NCBI GenBank assembly: GCA_016875195.1
Contig: VGRY01000038.1
Location: 1 to 39,332, forward strand
Length of the DNA stretch: 39,332 bases
Source: Deltaproteobacteria bacterium
GTDB lineage: Bacteria; Desulfobacterota; BSN033; UBA1163
Direction of reading: 5' to 3'
Under the pieces are notes generated by a model. That model searched no databases. It was not told the DNA's origin and saw only the letters and a program-made list of their open reading frames with translations. Made by a program: the position numbers and the translations under genes. Below are positions 23,482 through 30,863 of the stretch, in pieces; within the stretch, counting starts at the first letter, position 1; each line of letters opens with the position of its first letter.

Positions 23482-25341
23482 ATGAGTCTACCGGAACAAA
23501 ATAGATCATCGAAGTTCATTAGAGGCTGTTTATTGATCGCCTTTTTGATAGGGGCGCTTTACATCAATTCGCTCCAGAACCAATTTACGAACTGGGATGA
23601 TGGGATGATTTACCAGAATTCAACCATCAGAGATTTTAGTTGGGAGGGGATTAAAAGACTCTTTACACATGAAAAAGCCAACACCTATCAACCTGTTCGG
23701 ATGCTGAGTTATGCTGTGGACTACCATTTCTGGAAACTTAATCCGATAGGGTATCGGATTACCAACATTTTATTTTATATCCTCACCTGTATCATGATTT
23801 TCTTTACACTCCAACATCTTTCCTCCCGTTTGAGAGAGAGGGCTTCGCCGGATTCTCATTACAGGGTGGCCCTGTTTGGAAGTCTTCTCTTTGCAGTTCA
23901 CCCGGTGCATGTAGAAGCGGTGACGTGGCTGGCAGCCCGGAAGGAGGTGCTTCAGGGATTTTTCTTCTTTCTTGCTTTTTATTTATACCTCGAAGGAAGG
24001 GAAGGGGAGAGGAGAAAGAGAATTGTTTATCTTGGTCTTGTTCTTTTTTCGGTCCTTCTCGCGGTCCTTTCAAAACCATCGGCAGTAGTTTTTCCGGCCG
24101 TGGTCCTTTTATATGAAATTACGAGAAAAAAAGATAGCTTTATTTTCTTTTTAAGGAAACATTGGGTCTTTTTCATTTGTTCGTTGGCCATATCAGGCAT
24201 CTTTACATTCATCTTAATCAATGTCATGCTTGATGCAGGTGGAATTAAGCCGTATTACGGGAAAGGGTTTATAGAAAACATTCTTGTCTCTATATATGTC
24301 TTTTTAAGAAGCTTAAAGCTCTTATTTGCAACAGTTAATTACTCTGCCGCTTATTCATTTTCCGTCACACTGCCTATTTACCATGTAAAGAACATTGTTT
24401 TTGTTCTGGTCGCCATCACTCTATTCGTGGTCAGCATCTGGTCTTTGAAAAAAACAAAAGTCATCTTTTTTGCTTTCTTCTTTTTTCTGATTACAATGCT
24501 CCCCTATTTGAATATTATCCCCATTAGCACCCTTCTCGCTGACCGGTATGTTTTCATTGCCTCCTTCTCCTACGCCTTTTTGTTAGGGATCTTATTTGAC
24601 CGGTTCTATGTTTACAGGCAGAGAAGATTCTCAGAAGGCTTCTTTAAATTGCTCTCTATTTCAATATTCATACTCCTACTGGCTGGCTATTCCTATATGA
24701 CCGTGAAACAGAATACCATCTGGGAGAACAGTTATACCCTCTGGGCGGATGCCGTAGAGAAGCATCCTGAGAGCAACACGGCCAATGCCTTGATGGGCGT
24801 GGTTTATATGGAATTAGGAATGGATGAGGATGCCATAAAGTATCTTGAAAAGGCCGTTGATATATTACCTTACGATTACCAATCGAGGAATAACCTGGGG
24901 ATCGTTTATGGCAGGCTGGGTGAGTATGAGAAGGCTGTCAATCAACTTCTGACAGCGATCTGGTTAAAACCGGGTAGCGACTCGATCAAGATTAACCTAT
25001 CCGTGCTTTACCAGAGGGGAAAAAAATATGATGAAGCAGAAAAGATCCTGATGCGCCTGATCGATAAAAATCCTGATCATTCCGCAAACCTTCGCTTCAG
25101 GTTGGCGTTGCTTTATAAAGATGCAGAAAAGTACAAGCCAGCCATTGAGGAACTGAATCGATCGTCGGAACTGGCTCCCCATATCATCAACCCCTATGAG
25201 GAGATGGGGAATATTTATGCGAGTCGACTGCAGGATCGAGAAAAGGCCATTTACTATTATTCCAAAGGGATTGAAGCGGCGCCCAAGGCAAAACAGAAGG
25301 TGGAAGATCTAAGATGGATGGTTCAGGATTTGCAAAGATAA
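23482..25341 (+). CDS. TMTC-like GT-C membrane protein with C-terminal TPRs
   Basis: A 619-residue protein. The N-terminal two thirds is polytopic: YINSLQNQFTNWDDGMIYQN is the first external loop with an Asp pair, PVRMLSYAVDYHFWKLNP follows, and HPVHVEAVTWLAARKEVL is characteristic of TMTC/DUF1736 proteins. The C-terminal third carries at least four TPR units (ANALMGVVYMELGMDEDAIKYLEKA, SRNNLGIVYGRLGEYEKAV and so on). Animal TMTC proteins O-mannosylate cadherins; bacterial homologues are unassigned but probably transfer polyprenyl-linked sugars to protein. ATG 23482 is preferred over 23443, which overlaps asnB. The stop codon is the exact left edge of the repeat-flanked cassette that follows. 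Confidence 0.82.
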   Translation: MSLPEQNRSSKFIRGCLLIAFLIGALYINSLQNQFTNWDDGMIYQNSTIRDFSWEGIKRLFTHEKANTYQPVRMLSYAVDYHFWKLNPIGYRITNILFYILTCIMIFFTLQHLSSRLRERASPDSHYRVALFGSLLFAVHPVHVEAVTWLAARKEVLQGFFFFLAFYLYLEGREGERRKRIVYLGLVLFSVLLAVLSKPSAVVFPAVVLLYEITRKKDSFIFFLRKHWVFFICSLAISGIFTFILINVMLDAGGIKPYYGKGFIENILVSIYVFLRSLKLLFATVNYSAAYSFSVTLPIYHVKNIVFVLVAITLFVVSIWSLKKTKVIFFAFFFFLITMLPYLNIIPISTLLADRYVFIASFSYAFLLGILFDRFYVYRQRRFSEGFFKLLSISIFILLLAGYSYMTVKQNTIWENSYTLWADAVEKHPESNTANALMGVVYMELGMDEDAIKYLEKAVDILPYDYQSRNNLGIVYGRLGEYEKAVNQLLTAIWLKPGSDSIKINLSVLYQRGKKYDEAEKILMRLIDKNPDHSANLRFRLALLYKDAEKYKPAIEELNRSSELAPHIINPYEEMGNIYASRLQDREKAIYYYSKGIEAAPKAKQKVEDLRWMVQDLQR

Positions 25342-25450
25342 ACGATGGACAATGAACGATGGACCATGAACAAAATGAACCAAGAACGATGAACAATGGA
25401 CAATAAACGATAATCAAAGGGTATTAAACAATGGACGATAAGAAACAAAC
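25340..25450 (+). repeat. Left repeat block of the first four-helix-bundle cassette
   Basis: Degenerate direct repeats of the type AACGATGGACAATGAACGAT run from the stop codon of the upstream gene. The outermost 26 bases (25340-25365) are an inverted copy of 25845-25870 with 22 of 26 matches. They continue into the first codons of the next gene. Confidence 0.75.
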
Positions 25451-25844
25451 TATGGATAAAAAAGAAAAAAGGAGCCTTTTCCGATTCAGGAAGTGGCCGG
25501 TATACAAAGCGGCCAAGTCTTTTCGAAATAAAATGAGGCAAGTAGCAAGGAATTTACCCGATAGTGAACGCTTTCTTTTAAGAGATCAACTGTCACGGGC
25601 TTCCGATTCGATTTGTTTGAATATTGCCGAGGGGTCAAATAAGTTATCGGATGTTGAATTTAGTAAATACTTAAATATTTCAGAAACATCTTTGGAAGAA
25701 GCGGTGTGTTGTTTAGATTTGATTTTAGACGATGGTCATATTACAGAGTCAGAGTTTGAATGCTATTTGAGAGAAGCTGAAGAGCTGGGAGCACAGTTGA
25801 TTGCATTTGGGAAGAAAGTTCGTCATGAAGGAATTCGTCTATAA
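25431..25844 (+). CDS. Four-helix-bundle protein (23S rRNA intervening-sequence/S23 family)
   Basis: A 137-residue member of the S23/four-helix-bundle family (TIGR02436 type). The core begins FRFRKWPVYKAAKSFRNKM and continues LPDSERFLLRDQLSRASDSICLNIAEGS and KYLNISETSLEEAVCCLDL, with the conserved IAEG turn. Relatives are encoded in 23S rRNA insertions of some bacteria, and Avd of diversity-generating retroelements shares the fold; the function is mostly unknown. The first residues come from repeat DNA, so ATG 25452 is an alternative start. The stop codon abuts the right inverted repeat. The cassette 25340-25870 fits exactly between the TMTC-like gene and the prepilin peptidase gene. Confidence 0.85.
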   Translation: MDDKKQTMDKKEKRSLFRFRKWPVYKAAKSFRNKMRQVARNLPDSERFLLRDQLSRASDSICLNIAEGSNKLSDVEFSKYLNISETSLEEAVCCLDLILDDGHITESEFECYLREAEELGAQLIAFGKKVRHEGIRL

Positions 25845-25870
25845 GGTTCATCGTTCATGGTTTATCGTTT
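25845..25870 (+). repeat. Right inverted repeat of the first four-helix-bundle cassette
   Basis: GGTTCATCGTTCATGGTTTA and six further bases are the inverted counterpart of 25340-25365 (22 of 26). The arm starts at the base after the stop codon and ends 11 bases before the prepilin peptidase start. Confidence 0.8.
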
Positions 25871-25881
25871 GAGGTATATTT

Positions 25882-26643
25882 ATGTGGCACATTATTTCGA
25901 TTCTATTTGGGGCTATGGTTGGGAGTTTTTTGAATGTCTGTATCTGCAGACTACCGAAGGAGGAATCTATTGTTCGTCCGGGTTCCCATTGTCCGAAGTG
26001 CAACACTCCTATCCGGTTTTATGATAATATCCCGGTGTTAAGTTATATCCTGCTTAGAGCCAAATGCCGGAATTGCAAAACTCCGATTTCCATCCAATAT
26101 CCAATCGTAGAGGTCATCACTGCCTTAAGCTCTTTCTTTTTATTTACCACGTATGGAGTTTCACTGAGTTTCATTTATTATTTTTTATTCGTTGCCGCCC
26201 TCATCGTCATTACCGTCATTGACCTGTACCACCAGATCATTCCGGACGTGATCAGTCTTCCTGGGATTATTATCGGACCATTGGGCTCTCTGGTCATCAC
26301 GCAGATTACCTTTTCGGACTCTTTAATCGGGGTGATATCAGGAGGGGGAAGCCTCTTTCTGGTGGCGACGGTCTACCAATGGCTATTTAAAAGGGAAGGG
26401 ATGGGAGGCGGGGATGTGAAACTGCTGGCCATGATCGGTGGTTTTCTTGGCTGGAAAGCGGTGATCCTGACCATTATTTTGAGTTCATTCATCGGATCAA
26501 TTGTCGGGATTGCGATCATATTGATCAAAGGAAAGGATTTCAAATACGCCATCCCCTTTGGCCCATTCCTCGCAGTAGGAGCTGTGATCGCACTGTTTTG
26601 GGGGGATGAGTTGATAAGGTGGTATCTTTTTTTAAACAGGTGA
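25882..26643 (+). CDS. pilD: Prepilin peptidase (type IV leader peptidase)
   Basis: A 253-residue inner-membrane aspartic protease that removes the basic leader from prepilins and N-methylates the new N-terminus. The N-terminal cytoplasmic domain has the four-cysteine zinc site (C37-x2-C40 and C62-x2-C65). The two catalytic aspartates are D114 (VIDLYHQIIPD) and D178 (MGGGDVKLL). The eight-helix layout is normal. The start is ATG 25882 with GAGGT 6 bases upstream. It should process all three pilins at 6.1-7.5 kb and the four minor pilins at 32.0-34.2 kb. A repeat-flanked cassette sits directly upstream, so its former operon context is interrupted. Confidence 0.93.
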   Translation: MWHIISILFGAMVGSFLNVCICRLPKEESIVRPGSHCPKCNTPIRFYDNIPVLSYILLRAKCRNCKTPISIQYPIVEVITALSSFFLFTTYGVSLSFIYYFLFVAALIVITVIDLYHQIIPDVISLPGIIIGPLGSLVITQITFSDSLIGVISGGGSLFLVATVYQWLFKREGMGGGDVKLLAMIGGFLGWKAVILTIILSSFIGSIVGIAIILIKGKDFKYAIPFGPFLAVGAVIALFWGDELIRWYLFLNR

Positions 26644-26690
26644 CGGTAAGGGCTACGATGCCCGTTTCGTTAAAAAATACTACGTTCTTC

Positions 26691-26805
26691 GGTAACGATG
26701 CTTGTATCGAAACTTGAAGCTCGATACCAGAAGCTCGATAGAAGGTCGGATATCAAGCCTATACAATCAAGCATCGATACGAGTTTCGCAAACGATTAAC
26801 GTTTA
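26691..26805. repeat. CGATGCTTGTATCGA-type palindromic repeat, copy 1
   Basis: The left part (GGTAACGATGCTTGTATCGA, 26691-26710) and right part (ATCGATACGAGTTTCGCAAA, 26773-26792) are ends of the same family as copies at 28521, 28651/29212, 30649 and 37528. It fills the gap between pilD and the kinase and runs to 22 bases before the kinase ATG. It creates a false in-frame 5' extension (TTG 26702). Confidence 0.75.
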
Positions 26806-26827
26806 TATTCCTTTTCGGCAAATAGAA

Positions 26828-28504
26828 ATGAGAAGACCATCCTTTCTGTTTCGACGATTGAATCTTTCGCTCCGGGCGGAAGTCATTATCAACATCTCCC
26901 TTCTGATGCTGGCGGCTATTTTTCTGATCGGCTTTACCACCTCGAGAGCAAACGAGAAAAATATCATTCAGACGAAAATCAAAAATTGTGAAAACATGGT
27001 TCAGGATTTCCAAACGATTGTCGATTTTATCCTCCGGGAGCAGGGTGAATCGGGTTTGAATCCTTCTTCTGTAAGAAAGGAGATTCAGGATTTCATCCAG
27101 ATATACGGAAAAGATCGAGGGTTATATCGTTTAAGCGTGGTCGATGAGAGCCAAAGGGTGATCGTCAGCCAACAAATGGAATGGATCGACAAAAAGGATG
27201 ATCACCCTTTGCTGAAACGCGCCATAGAAGCAGGGAGCATTCATACGGAGATTGAACAAGAAGAAGGGCTTTTGTCATCGGATTATAAAAAACTGACCAT
27301 CACATCCCCCCTTTGGGTACGCGGAAAGATCGTGGGCGGTATTTTGATGGAAGTCCCCACCGGAGATGTGATGCGACGTCTGTTAGACTATCAGAAGATG
27401 TTCTTAATATTAATCATCATGGACTCCATTGTTTTGATCGTTTTCGGAAGTTTTTTACTTTCCAGAGTACTGGTCAAACCTCTTAAAGACCTGGTTCGTT
27501 TGACGCAGAAGATTAGTGAAGGGGATTTCAATCAAACGATTCAGGTGCCCTCTACGAATGAGATTGGACAGCTGATCACATCCTTCAACCGAATGACCGA
27601 ACAATTAAGAGAAAAACAGGAAAATATCGAAATGCATCTCGAGTCCCTGGAATTGGCCAATAAGAAGTTAAAACAGGCCCAGGAAGAATTGATCCGGACC
27701 GAGAAACTGGCATCGATTGGAAGGTTTGCCGCAGGAGTGGCTCATGAGGTCGGCAATCCACTGGGCTCTATTTTGGGCTATACCAGCATTCTGGCCAGGG
27801 TTGAAACCACCCGCGAGGAATCACAGGATTATCTGAAAAAGATTGAGAAAGAGATCGAAAGGATTAACCATATTGTTAAAGAATTGCTCAATTATGCAAG
27901 ACCCTCCAGGGTAGATATTCAAGAAGTGGAAATCAACAGGGTGATCGAGGAGACCCTCTCCCTGCTTTCCTATCAGAAGAGTTTTAAAAATATTGAAACC
28001 CGCCTGGCCCTTCAACCTAATCTACCCGCGATCAAAGGGAATGAATCTCTGCTTTCCCAGATATTTATTAACATCATCCTGAATGCAGTCGATGCGATGC
28101 CTGATGGCGGTGTATTAGAGATTAAAACAGAAGAGTATGTCGCTGAAAGCCAAGTGGGAGAGGAACCAGACCATACCTATCCTCCAAGACGAAAGGGTGA
28201 TCCCCCGGAAATCAATTATTCACACCTGCGGAGCCCCAGTCCCTTCTCTATTATTTTTACAAAATTTTCTAAGGGCGATCGATTGATCAAGGTCAACATA
28301 GCCGATACGGGAATGGGAATTAAAAAAGAAGATCTTGAAAAGATCTTTGACCCCTTCTTTACAACGAAGGATCCCGATAAAGGAACAGGACTTGGGTTGT
28401 CCGTCTCCCTTCGGATCATCGAATCACTGGGAGGAGAAGTTAAGGTAAAAAGTGAAGAAGGAAAAGGAACGGCCTTTGAGATATACTTTCCTATAATTCA
28501 ATGA
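26828..28504 (+). CDS. Membrane sensor histidine kinase (PilS/ZraS/NtrB-like)
   Basis: About 558 residues. A first transmembrane helix (VIINISLLMLAAIFLIGF) precedes a periplasmic sensor of about 150 residues. A second helix (LILIIMDSIVLIVFGSFLLS), a HAMP domain (PLKDLVRLTQKISEGDFNQT) and a coiled linker follow. The HisKA region has H306 in GVAHEVGNPLGSILGY, and the ATPase has NIILNAVDAMP, DTGMGI, FDPFFTTK and GTGLGLSV. It should phosphorylate the regulator at 29265. It is unlike PilS of Pseudomonas, which has six helices and no large sensor. A proline-rich insert of about 40 residues (PPRRKGDPPEI) lies between N and G1 boxes. I chose ATG 26828; the upstream in-frame extension is repeat sequence. 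Confidence 0.88.
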   Translation: MRRPSFLFRRLNLSLRAEVIINISLLMLAAIFLIGFTTSRANEKNIIQTKIKNCENMVQDFQTIVDFILREQGESGLNPSSVRKEIQDFIQIYGKDRGLYRLSVVDESQRVIVSQQMEWIDKKDDHPLLKRAIEAGSIHTEIEQEEGLLSSDYKKLTITSPLWVRGKIVGGILMEVPTGDVMRRLLDYQKMFLILIIMDSIVLIVFGSFLLSRVLVKPLKDLVRLTQKISEGDFNQTIQVPSTNEIGQLITSFNRMTEQLREKQENIEMHLESLELANKKLKQAQEELIRTEKLASIGRFAAGVAHEVGNPLGSILGYTSILARVETTREESQDYLKKIEKEIERINHIVKELLNYARPSRVDIQEVEINRVIEETLSLLSYQKSFKNIETRLALQPNLPAIKGNESLLSQIFINIILNAVDAMPDGGVLEIKTEEYVAESQVGEEPDHTYPPRRKGDPPEINYSHLRSPSPFSIIFTKFSKGDRLIKVNIADTGMGIKKEDLEKIFDPFFTTKDPDKGTGLGLSVSLRIIESLGGEVKVKSEEGKGTAFEIYFPIIQ

Positions 28505-28520
28505 AGATGGAAATCGTCTC

Positions 28521-28635
28521 GCGGTGACGAGGCTCGTATCGAAACTCGAGGCACGATGCTTGAAGCTCGTTAAAAGCAAGATCGAACCTCCAGCCTCGAC
28601 AAACGAGCATTGATACGAGTTGCGACAACGATAAC
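28521..28635. repeat. Palindromic repeat family, copy 2
   Basis: Left end GGTGACGAGGCTCGTATCGA (28523-28542), right end GAGCATTGATACGAGTTGCG (28605-28624) then ACAACGATAA. It starts 17 bases after the kinase stop. It is followed at once by the left half of copy 3. Confidence 0.75.
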
Positions 28636-28650
28636 CAATTTAAAAGGTTT

Positions 28651-28706
28651 CGTTTAACGTTGAGGATGCTCGTATCGAATCAAGAAGCGGGAAACTCGAA
28701 GCTCGA
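28651..28706 (+). repeat. Palindromic repeat family, left half of split copy 3
   Basis: CGTTTAACGTTGAGGATGCT (28651-28670), then CGTATCGAAT and ACTCGAAGCTCGAT, give the left end of the family. The matching right end does not follow; it lies beyond the four-helix-bundle gene at 29212-29247. Confidence 0.75.
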
Positions 28707-28786
28707 TAAAAAAACTCTTGGACCTCAACAATTGAGATAAGCGAGAGTGTTCTTGGTAAAAAAGGAGATGTAAGGGAAAGGCTTCA

Positions 28787-29176
28787 ATGAAAACCCCTAT
28801 AAGGAGTTTTAGAGATTTAGAGGTATATCAAAATACATACGCTGCTTCTATTGAAGTAATAAATAAGATTGTTTCTAATCTCCCCAAATATGAGCAGAAT
28901 GATTTAGCAGACCAAATGCGTCGATCGGCGAAGGCAATACCTCGTCTTATTGCTGAAGGTTATTCGAAAAAACATCAAAAGAAGGGATTTCAAAAATACT
29001 TAGATGATGCCATGGCAGAAAGTAATGAAATGATCGTTTCACTAAGCCATACCCATGATCTGTATTCGAATTATGTCGACCCTAAAATATGTGAAAAACT
29101 AATTGATTTTTATGATAAATCAAGCAGGCAATTATATAAACTCTCCATTTCCTGGAAGGACTTTAAGGAGAGATAG
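28787..29176 (+). CDS. Four-helix-bundle protein (S23 family), second copy
   Basis: A 129-residue four-helix-bundle protein, different from the one at 25431. The core is SFRDLEVYQNTYAASIEVIN, LPKYEQNDLADQMRRSAKAIPRLIAEGYSKK and KYLDDAMAESNEMIVSLSH, with the family's IAEG turn. The start is ATG 28787; AGGAG lies about 20 bases upstream (28762-28770), too far to be ideal. It is bracketed by the two halves of one palindromic repeat (28651-28706 and 29212-29247) and separates the sensor kinase from its response regulator. The function is unknown. The same arrangement with a different repeat is seen at 25340-25870, which argues against chance. Confidence 0.85.
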   Translation: MKTPIRSFRDLEVYQNTYAASIEVINKIVSNLPKYEQNDLADQMRRSAKAIPRLIAEGYSKKHQKKGFQKYLDDAMAESNEMIVSLSHTHDLYSNYVDPKICEKLIDFYDKSSRQLYKLSISWKDFKER

Positions 29177-29211
29177 GCTTTAAGGTTAAACACAAGTCTC
29201 AATAGACGAGT

Positions 29212-29247
29212 GTCGAGCTTCGATACGAGTTTCGACAACGATAAACG
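29212..29247 (+). repeat. Palindromic repeat family, right half of split copy 3
   Basis: GTCGAGCTTCGATACGAGTT (29212-29231) followed by TCGACAACGATAAACG matches the right ends of copies 1, 2, 4 and 5. It ends 17 bases before the regulator ATG. Confidence 0.75.
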
Positions 29248-29264
29248 TCTCAAGGGAGGTTCAA

Positions 29265-30638
29265 ATGATTCCCAAACGCATTCTCATCGTAGATGATGAG
29301 GAGAGTTTTCGAAATGTATTGACTGTTATCCTCAGGAAGGAAGGATATGAGGTGGAGGGGGCGGCTAACGGAGAGGAAGGTTTAGGCAAGGTCTCGGGTG
29401 CCGAATTCGACCACGTTTTGTGCGATATCCGTATGCCCCAAATGGATGGGCTTGAGTTCTTACAAGCGGCAAAGAAGGCTGGGACTGACGTTCCAATTAT
29501 TATGATGTCAGCGTTTGGGACCGTAGATACTGCCATTGAGGCTATGAAATTAGGAGCCTACGACTATATCTCAAAACCGTTCAAACCGGATGAAATTGTT
29601 CTAACCCTGAAAAAGGCAGAGGAGAGGGAACGACTAAGAAAAGAAAACGAATTGCTCAGAAAAGAAGTTAAGAAGGAGTACAGTTTCGAAAATATCGTCA
29701 GTAAGAACGAAAAGATGAACAAGATATTCGAAATCATCAGAAAGGTTGCTCCTTATAAATCGACGATCCTCATCACCGGAGAGAGCGGAACCGGAAAGGA
29801 ACTGGTTGCCAAAGCTATCCACTATAATAGCGATCGGGTAAAAAAGCTCTTTGTCCCGGTCAATTGCGGAGCCATCCCTGAGAACCTTCTGGAGAGTGAA
29901 CTGTTCGGCCACGTGAAAGGCGCTTTTACCGATGCCATCAGGACCAAAAAAGGGCTCTTTGAAGAAGCTGATGAAGGGACCATCTTTCTGGATGAAATAG
30001 GGGAATTGCCCACACAACTTCAGGTGAAACTGCTGCGGGTGCTCCAGGAGGGAGAGATCCGAAGAGTGGGGGAGTCAAAATCGATTCAGGTTGATGTGAG
30101 AATCATAGCGGCAACGGTAAAGGATCTTGCCAGAGAGGTCAATGAAGGAAGGTTCAGAGAAGACCTCTTTTACCGGTTGAATGTTCTCCACCTTTATATT
30201 CCCCCCCTGCGTGAGAGGAAGGAAGACATTCCACTCCTCCTTCAACATTTTATCAGCAAGCATAATCAAAACCTGAACAAGAATGTAAAAGAGGTTGATT
30301 CAAAGGCGCTCGAATCGTTGATGAATTATAGATGGTCCGGAAATGTCAGGGAACTGGAGAATACGATCGAGAGAGCTGTGGTATTAACGGATGGAGAGAG
30401 AATCGAGTTAGATCATTTGCCTTTTGAGATTCAAAATTATCAGAACGAAGTTCCAATGGTCCCTATGGCTGAAGAGGAATATTCAGTTAAAAAGGCTTCC
30501 AAAATATTGGAGATAGGGTTGATCAGAAAAGCCCTTAAAAAGACTAAGGGGAATCATACCCAGGCGGCTCGATTGCTCGAGATCAGTCACCGGGCTCTCC
30601 TCTATAAGATCAAGGATTACGGGATTATAGAGAGTTGA
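29265..30638 (+). CDS. pilR: Sigma54-dependent response regulator (PilR/NtrC family)
   Basis: A 457-residue three-domain activator. The receiver has D10, D11 and phospho-acceptor D54 (VLCDIRMPQMDG). The AAA+ domain has Walker A GESGTGKE, the sigma54-contact loop GAFTDA (instead of the strict GAFTGA) and Walker B GTIFLDEIGE; RFREDLFYRLNV and GNVRELEN follow. The C-terminal Fis-type helix-turn-helix is NHTQAARLLEISHRALLYKI. It is expected to bind enhancers upstream of -24/-12 promoters and open them with ATP. Such promoters precede the pilin operon (5968), the minor-pilin operon (31981) and the right edge (39187). GGGAGG lies 7 bases before ATG 29265. The name pilR rests on context. Confidence 0.88.
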   Translation: MIPKRILIVDDEESFRNVLTVILRKEGYEVEGAANGEEGLGKVSGAEFDHVLCDIRMPQMDGLEFLQAAKKAGTDVPIIMMSAFGTVDTAIEAMKLGAYDYISKPFKPDEIVLTLKKAEERERLRKENELLRKEVKKEYSFENIVSKNEKMNKIFEIIRKVAPYKSTILITGESGTGKELVAKAIHYNSDRVKKLFVPVNCGAIPENLLESELFGHVKGAFTDAIRTKKGLFEEADEGTIFLDEIGELPTQLQVKLLRVLQEGEIRRVGESKSIQVDVRIIAATVKDLAREVNEGRFREDLFYRLNVLHLYIPPLRERKEDIPLLLQHFISKHNQNLNKNVKEVDSKALESLMNYRWSGNVRELENTIERAVVLTDGERIELDHLPFEIQNYQNEVPMVPMAEEEYSVKKASKILEIGLIRKALKKTKGNHTQAARLLEISHRALLYKIKDYGIIES

Positions 30639-30648
30639 TGAGAAAAAA

Positions 30649-30796
30649 GGTTACGGTTGACGTTGTCGAAGTCGTTGCGACTCGAAACCGAGCTGGTATC
30701 GATACTTGTCTATCGAAACTGGAAACACGGATTTTGATCGAACTTCGAGCTTCGTAATTCTAAATTCGATACAAGCATCGTCACCGATAAACGTTT
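30649..30796. repeat. Palindromic repeat family, copy 4
   Basis: Left end GGTTACGGTTGACGTTGTCG (30649-30668), right end TTCGATACAAGCATCGTCAC (30765-30784) then CGATAAACG. The 23-base segment 30670-30692 is identical to 38870-38892. It occupies the whole gap after the regulator gene. Confidence 0.75.
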
Positions 30797-30814
30797 TCTT
30801 ACATCAGTTTAGTT

Positions 30815-30830
30815 TTGACATTTCTCTTGC
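30815..30830 (+). promoter_or_regulatory. Weak candidate promoter for the lipoprotein gene
   Basis: TTGACATTTCTCTTGC can be read two ways. As a sigma54 site it has the right spacing, with GC at 30829-30830 ten bases from GA, but the conserved GG is GA. As a sigma70 site, TTGACA is a full -35 but the -10 (TACAAC at 30838) is poor. Confidence 0.35.
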
Positions 30831-30863
30831 TTAAGAGTACAACATACCAATAGGAGGGAATAC

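Noticed and set aside
25340..25450. Tandem AACGATGGAC-like repeats as a CRISPR array
   Set aside because: Units are short, degenerate and contiguous, with no constant-length spacers and no cas genes nearby.
26702..26827. N-terminal extension of the sensor kinase from TTG 26702
   Set aside because: The 42 extra codons are almost entirely palindromic repeat sequence shared with non-coding copies elsewhere.
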